From Lentisphaerae bacterium GWF2_49_21 (lineage in GTDB: Bacteria; Verrucomicrobiota; Lentisphaeria; Victivallales; GWF2-50-93), in the NCBI GenBank assembly GCA_001804805.1, contig MHBH01000005.1, forward strand, positions 62,001-126,000: a stretch of DNA of 64,000 nt, given 5' to 3'. The notes under the pieces were generated by a model. It had not been told where the DNA came from and ran no database searches. It saw nothing but the letters and a program-made list of their open reading frames with translations. The position numbers and the translations under genes were made by a program. Shown piece by piece: positions 58,077 to 64,000 of the stretch; the first letter of the stretch is position 1, and every line of letters begins with the position of its first letter.

Positions 58077-59333
58077 TTACGGCAGAGGTTTGAGCAGGGA
58101 TGCGAGCGTGCCTTCGGTGCACAGGATGGCTGTCATCCTCTTCACATAACCGATCGCGAACAGCTGGGAACGGGAGAAGGTATGGTCGATTATTATAAGG
58201 GCCTTTGAAACGTCATCCTTCGTAATGTTTCCGCGTTTGTCCGCTCTTGCGGAGAGGGCGGAGATGGACGCCAGGACAGGATAGCTGATTATCAGGTGCT
58301 GCATTCCTTCCTCGAAGGTCAGGCCGAGGCATGGGAATCCGCAGAAGTGCAACGATTCGAGCCTGGAACCGATATAGTTCCAGTAGATGTCGAGGGCGTC
58401 CTCATCCCACTTCATTCCTTTCACCGCTTCAAGCGGATCAATCCCGGAGGTTTCAGGCAGCTGGGCGCAGAGTTTTCCAAGCGACCCGGAACCGAGTGAG
58501 AACTTGAGGATCTCCTTTACCCTGGACAATCTGGCGAAGGGAAGGATTTTCATTGCATATTCCTCGTCGGACCTGATGAAGCCGCCCACGAGGAACCTGA
58601 AGATCATTTTCTCATGGAGGTTCAACGGGGCCGGTTCAGAGAGGATGAATTCGAGATCTTTGATGCTCCTCTTCACGAGCTCCATCGCATCCCTGCTGAA
58701 GAAGCTGCCGGCTTCAAGTACGTCGACCGAGTTTTCAGGCCTGGAATGGAACTCGATCAGCTTTGCTGCTGCGAATATCCTTATTGTCGGACGGAACCTG
58801 GTGTCAAGGAGGAAATTCTTATAAGCTTCGGCGATTATCCTGAGGTTTGAGAGCTTCGGCTTGAGTTTCCTGTTGTATCTGGCATCGGCGAACTTCCTTT
58901 TCTTGTAGAGCTCCTTTGCAAGGGCGCTGATGTCCGTTCCGAAGGAGCAGATCTTTTTTCCGGACTGGGAACAGACGGCGGGGCAGTCGTATCTCAGCGT
59001 GGCGCTTGTGACATCGTCGTCCCAGTTGATGATGTCGAACGGATATATCCTGCATGTCAGAGGCTTCAGTTGTTCGCCGTGGTGCTTGTGGATCAGGCAG
59101 AGCTTGTCGGCGCCGAGGAAGATGCAGCACCTGTTTTTCTTGTTGATGACGTAGAGGCTTTTGTGTTTTTTGTTCTTTGAGAAGATCTTGTTCTTGGAGA
59201 AGTCGATGCCGGGGATGGAGAGCTTTTCAATCCTCTCTTTTTCCTCCTGGGTCAGGGGGACTTCCCATATGCCGCAGCACTTTCCACAGTTCTTGCATGC
59301 AAAATACTGGTCTGCGAAAAATTTCAGTGGCAT
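58077..59333 (-). CDS. YkgJ-type cysteine-cluster protein
   Basis: 418 residues. The N-terminus has the YkgJ cluster CKNCGKCCGIWEVPLT, followed by CCIFLGADKLCLIH and PLTCRIYPFDI, the pattern that binds a metal (Fe-S or zinc) in this family. The remaining ~290 residues are helical with no recognised domain; the total length is close to the related FliB-type lysine methylases, but no flagellar gene is present. Function unknown. It is co-oriented with the GYF-RDD gene upstream (39-nt gap). Confidence 0.8.
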   Translation of the reverse strand: MPLKFFADQYFACKNCGKCCGIWEVPLTQEEKERIEKLSIPGIDFSKNKIFSKNKKHKSLYVINKKNRCCIFLGADKLCLIHKHHGEQLKPLTCRIYPFDIINWDDDVTSATLRYDCPAVCSQSGKKICSFGTDISALAKELYKKRKFADARYNRKLKPKLSNLRIIAEAYKNFLLDTRFRPTIRIFAAAKLIEFHSRPENSVDVLEAGSFFSRDAMELVKRSIKDLEFILSEPAPLNLHEKMIFRFLVGGFIRSDEEYAMKILPFARLSRVKEILKFSLGSGSLGKLCAQLPETSGIDPLEAVKGMKWDEDALDIYWNYIGSRLESLHFCGFPCLGLTFEEGMQHLIISYPVLASISALSARADKRGNITKDDVSKALIIIDHTFSRSQLFAIGYVKRMTAILCTEGTLASLLKPLP

Positions 59334-59372
59334 GGCGGTATTTTCACTGGGGTTGCATTATGGGTTTGCATG

Positions 59373-60287
59373 TCAGGCTTTGGGTCTTGCAGCAATTTTT
59401 ATCATCATGGTCCCGCTGAGCATTTCATGGAGGGCCCTCTTGTATGGATTTACTAGGACCATAATAGGAGTGAGTATTCCCAGGATGAACATGAGGACTG
59501 TGAAGAGGTAGGCTCTTCCCATGTATACCTCTTCCAAATTGGAACATGATATCATGATTCCCCAGAACCACATTCCGAAGGTCTGCGCGAAAAGCCCCAG
59601 TGAAATTCCATAGTACAGGAGGACGCCTATTACAAAGATGCAGCAGTGTTTTTTGAAGGAGGCGTTCAATTCCGGGTTATTGGCTATGGGTGCCGCGGGA
59701 GCTATGGCTGTTGCTGTTTCTGGAGCAGGTGCGGACGCAGGAGCCGGTGTGGGTACAGGTGCGGCTACAGGTGTCCCGGCAGGAGCCGGAACTGCAGTTT
59801 TATCAGGAGCCTTTGCATCCTGTTGGACTGTGGCATCCGGCAGCTTAGGCGGTTCAATTTTTGGTGGAGGCAGTGATTGTGCAAAGGAAAGCAGCAGTAT
59901 GAATCCAAAGAAAAGAAGGACCAAGAGATCGAACGCCATGGCCGAAAGGCGCTGGCCGAGGGTCGCCGGATCGTGGACATATTTGTTTTTGAAGGCGGTG
60001 GCGTATGGCGTGAGCGTTTCAGGAGTCTTCTTCCTTCCGCCGATGATGATGTTGAGGCGCTCGGAGAATTTCTCCACGGGATTCTTCTCCTCTTCAACCC
60101 TGGTCTGCTGCAGTGCGAATGCGGGTTTCAGGAAGTCGAAGTCGGTAGCCTTGTTCCATTTGCGGATCAAGGTGTTGCGGACCTGGGTGTGCGGGAGTAT
60201 CCTCCCCGCCTCAGTCCATTTCCGGAGGGTTTCCTCGTCGACCGGGCCGTATTCCTTCTCGTCGTCGCCTTTGACAATGTATTTCAT
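59373..60287 (-). CDS. GYF_2-RDD membrane protein with Pro/Ala linker
   Basis: 304 residues. An N-terminal GYF_2 domain (EYGPVDEETLRKWTEAGRIL), an RDD helix (QRLSAMAFDLLVLLFFGFIL), then a ~45-residue Pro/Ala-rich linker (PAPAGTPVAAPVPTPAPASA) inserted between the first and second membrane helices, and the rest of the RDD domain ending VNPYKRALHEMLSGTMMIK. It shares its architecture with the 37054 protein of the MoxR operon but has no zinc finger. The linker probably lies outside the membrane. Function unknown. Confidence 0.82.
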   Translation of the reverse strand: MKYIVKGDDEKEYGPVDEETLRKWTEAGRILPHTQVRNTLIRKWNKATDFDFLKPAFALQQTRVEEEKNPVEKFSERLNIIIGGRKKTPETLTPYATAFKNKYVHDPATLGQRLSAMAFDLLVLLFFGFILLLSFAQSLPPPKIEPPKLPDATVQQDAKAPDKTAVPAPAGTPVAAPVPTPAPASAPAPETATAIAPAAPIANNPELNASFKKHCCIFVIGVLLYYGISLGLFAQTFGMWFWGIMISCSNLEEVYMGRAYLFTVLMFILGILTPIMVLVNPYKRALHEMLSGTMMIKIAARPKA

Positions 60288-60434
60288 GTGTTCCGATAAA
60301 GTATAACTTTAGTTCAAAATAGGATATCAAAATTATTGTAACCTATCTTATTCTGTTATATTTTTCAACATGTTCCATATAAATTGTTAATCATCATTTG
60401 CGATCATCCAGGAAAACAACTAATAAGGCAGGGC

Positions 60435-61145
60435 GTGGATTTGGATCCGGAACGAGTTGAAAAAGCATTGTCAGGCAACGAACCAGCTCCGCACGGGGCA
60501 TTGGCGCCAGAGCTGGCGGCGATTGAAAACATCAGGTTTTTCAGGGCGCTCGACAGCATGATTGCCGGGCTGATCCTTCTCATCTTCCTCCTGAGCCTGA
60601 AAAGGATGATGGATGTCCTTCCAATACCCTACATACAATATTTCTATATAATACCCGTCTATCTGGTATTCTACGGGGCGATCAGTCTTCCGGCCACCGG
60701 ATTCAAGCTTTTCCTATATGGGAAGGCCTGCGCCAGGTTGAAATGGTCGGCTTTCATGGTGCTCCTGCTCTCCCCGTTCCTCCATTGGTGGTTGGAAGAT
60801 CCGGAAAGTACCTACCTCCTGGTGAATTTCATAGGTCTCTGCATAGCGGCTGCGATTTTCATCGTGAGCCTCTCTAATCTGGTATATGCTGTCTCCAAGG
60901 AGGACAATCTGGTGCTCATATCCGGAATGTCCAGGCTCGCGAGATTCTCGTCATTATACCTGATGCTTGCGCCGGTGCTGGCGTTTTTTGTCACAGTAAT
61001 TTTTGGAAAATCCTCAGGACAGGATATATTCATGTTTGTTGTGAAAATTGAAAGATGGGAACTTCTCGTTTTCTTTTTTCCAGTTATTCTGAGTCTCGGC
61101 ATGCTGATGCAGTTAAGATACGCCAAATACAGGAAGCTAAAATGA
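60435..61145 (+). CDS. Multi-pass membrane protein of unknown function
   Basis: About 236 residues from a GTG at 60435 that has AAGGCAGGG upstream; the ORF track starts at TTG 60384. A short charged N-terminus (DLDPERVEKALSGNEPAPHG) is followed by about six hydrophobic helices (DSMIAGLILLIFLLSL, YIIPVYLVFYGAISLP, MVLLLSPFLHWWL, FIGLCIAAAIFIVSL and others). I do not recognise the family. Its stop overlaps the HEAT-protein start by ATGA, so they are coupled. Confidence 0.7.
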   Translation: MDLDPERVEKALSGNEPAPHGALAPELAAIENIRFFRALDSMIAGLILLIFLLSLKRMMDVLPIPYIQYFYIIPVYLVFYGAISLPATGFKLFLYGKACARLKWSAFMVLLLSPFLHWWLEDPESTYLLVNFIGLCIAAAIFIVSLSNLVYAVSKEDNLVLISGMSRLARFSSLYLMLAPVLAFFVTVIFGKSSGQDIFMFVVKIERWELLVFFFPVILSLGMLMQLRYAKYRKLK

Positions 61146-62959
61146 AAATTACAAAGCTCTTCGCCTTCTTCCCCCTGGTGCTCCCGATCTGGGAGAAAGT
61201 CCCGTTCGACATAGAAAATACAACCGTGCCTGAACCGCCGTTCTATGCAGATGAGGCCTCCATCAATATGCAGTATGATTATTTTACCAGGACCCAGGAC
61301 AGCCGCCTCCGTTCGAAGATTGCAGTGACCCTCTCCTATTCAAACAATCCCGTGGCGATAAACCTCCTTGAGAAATGCCTTGAAAACGAGAAGAATGATT
61401 TTGTTCAGGCCGACATCCTGAACGCGCTCTACAATCTCAGGTCCCTGGGTGGCTGCAAGAAGGTTTCCTGCCTGAAAGGGCTCCTGAAATCCCCCAATCA
61501 GTCCGTGAGGGCGCTTGCCGCCGCCCTGTATCTCAAGGCGACGAATGATCTCGCCGCCATCAATGAGCTGCTTTCCTCCGAGAATTCCGAATATGTGATT
61601 AATTTCGTCTGGAACCAGATCATCTCAGACAAGCAGCTGACGAAACATTCACGCGATTCGGATATTGACAAGTTCCTCAGTTCGGAGAATTACCTGCAGA
61701 GAGCCGGCGCCTTGAAGACGGCTGTCCTCAGGAGCGAGGAACCGGACAAGGATCCACGCTTCAGCAGGAGCATCTCCGACAAGAATATATTCATCAAGGC
61801 TGCACTGGCTTCGGCGCTGGCGTCAAGGGACAAGGGAGGCATAGGCCTTTTGAACACGCTTTCACTGGACAAAGATGTGTCTGTCCGCGCTTTTACGGCT
61901 TCAGCTGTCCCAATCCCGGAAAGGCTCCAGGTATTCATCAAGCTTTCTGCAGATCCCGACGAGGAGGTCCGCAGGCTGGCCTGTGTTTCACTCGGAGCAT
62001 TCAAGGATGCGGCTGCAATAGAAGCTCTTGTCATGAGGATAGGCGACAAGTCGCTGCAGGTCAGGACTGCAGCCGAAAGATCCCTGATCAGGATCAACCC
62101 CTCCCAGGAAGTACTCAAGCGCATTGGAGATGAATTCCTTGGTGACAAGGAAGCCAGGGCCGCAGCAGTGACAATCCTCGGTGAGTTGAATGACAGGAGA
62201 TATTCAGCTGCGATCGAGAAACTGCTCGGAAGCCTGGAAGATTCCGAGGCGGACCTGATAAGAAGATGCGTCTACGCCCTAGGCAGTCTTGATTACAAGG
62301 AGTCCTGGAAGACTGTTTCATCCAAAACGGAGCACAAGGAGGATTTCGTCAGGGAATCTGTTGCTTCCACCCTCGGGAAGCTCAAGATCAAGGATTCCTA
62401 CGAGACGATAGTCAAGCTCAGCGACGACAAGGTGGTCAAGGTGTCCACGCAGGCATTCGAATCCATGGGATGGATTGCGGACAGCTATTTCAACGGTGTT
62501 CTTCTGAAGGCGATGAAGAAGACCGTGGCGGAATATCCCACCGATAACCGGTCCTATGCCTGTTGGTCGATTGCCAGGATAAACAAGCCGAACCAGGATA
62601 TACTCAACCAGCTGGACGCGCTTTGCATGAAGATGGTCTTGAAAGTCCCGATGTCCCCGAACACCTATGATGCCGACAGCGTCAGGATTTCCGCGCTTTT
62701 CGCGCTTATCGATTTTGGCAGGACGGACATTCTTGCCAAGGAGAAGGCCGAGGATATAGCCAAGGCCTTCCTGAGTCCGCCAAAGAATGATTCGGGTTTT
62801 GCATCCATGGTCGGCGACGGGCTCAGGGATTATGCACGCCAGGCCAAGGCATACATGAACAATGAAAAGGTGGGCCAGTTTGAAGTCAAACCGAGGAGCC
62901 CCTTGTTCTTAATAGAGGAGCTGAGAAAGAGAAATGAACAGCAACCGCCACCGCAGTGA
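61142..62959 (+). CDS. HEAT-repeat protein
   Basis: 605 residues from the ATG at 61142. A hydrophobic N-terminus (KITKLFAFFPLVLPIW) may be a signal peptide. The body is a series of HEAT-like helix pairs about every 30-35 residues (SVRALAAALYLKA, EVRRLACVSLGAFKDAAAIE, QVRTAAERSLIRI, ARAAAVTILGELNDR, VRESVASTLGKLK). Such solenoids bind proteins; the partner is unknown, possibly the membrane protein encoded just upstream. It overlaps pyrF by 26 nt. Confidence 0.8.
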   Translation: MKITKLFAFFPLVLPIWEKVPFDIENTTVPEPPFYADEASINMQYDYFTRTQDSRLRSKIAVTLSYSNNPVAINLLEKCLENEKNDFVQADILNALYNLRSLGGCKKVSCLKGLLKSPNQSVRALAAALYLKATNDLAAINELLSSENSEYVINFVWNQIISDKQLTKHSRDSDIDKFLSSENYLQRAGALKTAVLRSEEPDKDPRFSRSISDKNIFIKAALASALASRDKGGIGLLNTLSLDKDVSVRAFTASAVPIPERLQVFIKLSADPDEEVRRLACVSLGAFKDAAAIEALVMRIGDKSLQVRTAAERSLIRINPSQEVLKRIGDEFLGDKEARAAAVTILGELNDRRYSAAIEKLLGSLEDSEADLIRRCVYALGSLDYKESWKTVSSKTEHKEDFVRESVASTLGKLKIKDSYETIVKLSDDKVVKVSTQAFESMGWIADSYFNGVLLKAMKKTVAEYPTDNRSYACWSIARINKPNQDILNQLDALCMKMVLKVPMSPNTYDADSVRISALFALIDFGRTDILAKEKAEDIAKAFLSPPKNDSGFASMVGDGLRDYARQAKAYMNNEKVGQFEVKPRSPLFLIEELRKRNEQQPPPQ

Positions 62960-63665
62960 ACTGATAGTCGCACTTGATTTTGAAAGCTTGAAACCGGCTC
63001 TGGATTTCGTCGGAACCGCCGGCGATTCGGTGACTTGGTACAAGATTGGCAGCCAGCTTTTCTGCAGCGCCGGTCCTGCTGCCGTTGCAGAACTCAAGGC
63101 GAGGGGGAAGAAAGTCTTCCTCGATCTCAAGTTCCATGACATCCCCAATACTGTCGCAGGCGCGGTTGCTGAAGCCGTGAAGATGGGGGCCGACATGGTG
63201 AACGTGCACGCCTCGGGCGGCAGGGAGATGATGAAGGCGGCTGTCAAATCCGCCAATGAACGCTCGAAGCTTGGCGCCAGGCCTCTCGTCATCGCCGTCA
63301 CCGTCCTCACCAGCATGGATGAACTTGCGCTTTCCGATGTCCTCAACCGCAAGGACGCATATGCACCTTCTTCGCATGTCCCGCATCTTGCGAAACTCGC
63401 AAAGGATTCGGGCATGGACGGCGTTGTCGCATCAGCGCATGAGATAGATTTCATCAGGAAAGCCTGTGGAGAGGATTTTGTGCTTGTCATACCGGGGATA
63501 CGGCCTGCCGACAGCAGCACTGACGACCAGAAGAGGATAATGACTCCCGGCGAAGCCGTGAGGAAGGGAGCCAATTTCCTGGTCGTCGGAAGACCCGTCC
63601 TCAAGGCCAAAAATCCGGCTGAAGCCGCCCTTGCCATCAAGACCGAGATGGAAAAAAACATGTGA
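62934..63665 (+). CDS. pyrF: Orotidine 5'-phosphate decarboxylase
   Basis: 243 residues. It decarboxylates OMP to UMP, the last step of de novo UMP synthesis. Motifs: LIVALDFESLKPALDFVG, the catalytic Lys/Asp block FLDLKFHDIPNTV, VNVHASGG, IPGIRP and FLVVGRPVLKAKNP. The start overlaps the end of the HEAT gene by 26 nt. It is the last gene of the operon, followed by a hairpin repeat and tRNA-Gln. No other pyr gene is nearby. Confidence 0.96.
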   Translation: MNSNRHRSELIVALDFESLKPALDFVGTAGDSVTWYKIGSQLFCSAGPAAVAELKARGKKVFLDLKFHDIPNTVAGAVAEAVKMGADMVNVHASGGREMMKAAVKSANERSKLGARPLVIAVTVLTSMDELALSDVLNRKDAYAPSSHVPHLAKLAKDSGMDGVVASAHEIDFIRKACGEDFVLVIPGIRPADSSTDDQKRIMTPGEAVRKGANFLVVGRPVLKAKNPAEAALAIKTEMEKNM

Positions 63666-63725
63666 TTGCCAATTGCCTATTTCCAATTTCCGATTTTAAG
63701 TCTAGGAAGGATATGCATTTATAAT

Positions 63726-63752
63726 GTAGGAGTTCACAACTTTAGTTGTGTG
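63726..63752 (+). repeat. TTTA-loop hairpin repeat (copy 5)
   Basis: GTAGGAGTT then CACAAC-TTTA-GTTGTG then TG. It has a perfect six-pair stem, with bases differing from the CAAAC/GTTTG copies in a compensating way. Confidence 0.65.
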
Positions 63753-63813
63753 TATTTTACTTTTCCTGCTTGATAAATCGGTCTTGTTTGCTAAAATATA
63801 GGCCTGTAATATT

Positions 63814-63887
63814 TGCCCTGTGGTGTAATGGTAGCACAACTGCCTCTGGAGCAGTTTGTCTTGGTTCAAATCCAGGCAGGGCAGCCA
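63814..63887 (+). tRNA. tRNA-Gln (anticodon CUG)
   Basis: 74 nt including encoded CCA. The acceptor stem TGCCCTG/CAGGGCA, the D arm (GTGT AATGGTA GCAC), the anticodon stem ACTGC/GCAGT with loop CTCTGGA (anticodon CTG at 34-36, U33 present) and the T arm CTTGG-TTCAAAT-CCAGG all pair. It reads the glutamine codon CAG. Confidence 0.95.
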
Positions 63888-63972
63888 CTCATAACATTTT
63901 TGATTTGGTGATTGCCGATTTATGATTTTTCAAGCTCCGCCCGGCACTGAAATAAATACAGCCGCAGATATT

Positions 63973-64000
63973 TTATTCCAGTTCGAATTCAATTCCGCCT
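63973..64000 (-). CDS. Possible C-terminal end of a gene off the right edge
   Basis: On the minus strand the last 28 bases read GGIEFELE then TAA. This looks like a normal protein C-terminus, but only eight codons are visible, so it is a weak call. The product cannot be named. Confidence 0.3.

Noticed and set aside
58077-59333. Flagellin lysine methylase FliB
   Set aside because: Length and Cys cluster are compatible, but no flagellar genes are nearby and no specific FliB motif beyond the cluster could be recognised, so the broader YkgJ-type call is used.

Overview
The window looks like chromosomal DNA of a diderm bacterium, most likely from the PVC superphylum (Lentisphaerota/Kiritimatiellota-like) or a nearby candidate phylum. 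Evidence: lipoproteins with lipoboxes and a CsgG/LpoB-like, COG3014-like and YcfL-like trio point to an outer membrane; coaE is directly followed by rho, an order I recall from Chlamydiae; there is an AmmeMemoRadiSam cluster, a four-helix-bundle 'suffix' protein, GYF/RDD and B-box-like zinc proteins, and intergenic DNA full of small hairpin repeats. NifJ-type pyruvate:ferredoxin oxidoreductase suggests anaerobic metabolism. The phylum assignment is inference; no rRNA or standard marker set is present. I see no prophage, plasmid, IS transposase or CRISPR array.

Layout. 1-4.3 kb: HicB-like protein, xylose-isomerase-like and SDR genes (minus strand), nucleoside hydrolase and a four-helix/zinc-ribbon protein. 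4.4-11.3 kb: a large membrane/PEGA-like/HEAT-like protein, then nifJ with strong terminators. 11.5-12.8 kb: DUF4019 protein and a FitAB-like toxin-antitoxin pair. 13-17.7 kb: a tightly overlapping operon (small lipoprotein, rdgB, secreted protein, larC, Trm112-like) followed by an FGE-fold membrane protein. 17.7-20.6 kb (minus): coaE, rho, acidic zinc ribbon, FtsB/DivIC-like. 20.8-25.5 kb: NUDIX hydrolase, a decayed SGNH hydrolase, the YcfL/COG3014/LpoB-like set and a zinc-ribbon protein. 25.8-33.9 kb: valS, then two paralogous unknown genes bracketing a YhcG/DUF1016 nuclease, then a papain-like + HExxH two-domain protein. 34-36.9 kb: a Phd-VapC pair and an aldolase/SDR fusion. 37-46.2 kb: a ten-gene operon (GYF-RDD, zinc/membrane proteins, DUF4129, DUF4350, MoxR, DUF58, SpoIIM, RDD). 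46.3-54.9 kb: ilvH, a phosphodiesterase-like enzyme, and the AmmeMemoRadiSam region with a small twin-arginine-signal protein, a fused Memo-AMMECR1 protein and a membrane spermidine-synthase-like protein. 54.9-60.3 kb (minus): a GH65 phosphorylase, its diverged tail remnant, a VapBC pair, a YkgJ-like cysteine-cluster protein and a GYF-RDD protein. 60.4-64 kb: membrane protein, HEAT protein, pyrF and tRNA-Gln.

The most interesting features are (i) the AmmeMemoRadiSam locus with candidate small partner proteins; (ii) several families of dispersed hairpin repeats in which stem bases change in compensating pairs while the loop stays fixed; (iii) perfect or near-perfect palindromes starting exactly at the stop codons of five unrelated genes; (iv) repeat-derived sequence inserted in frame in rdgB and in the Memo gene; and (v) the nuclease bracketed by two paralogous genes. 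Start codons were adjusted from the ORF track where Shine-Dalgarno sequences or family N-termini supported it. All family assignments are from motif recognition, not database searches.
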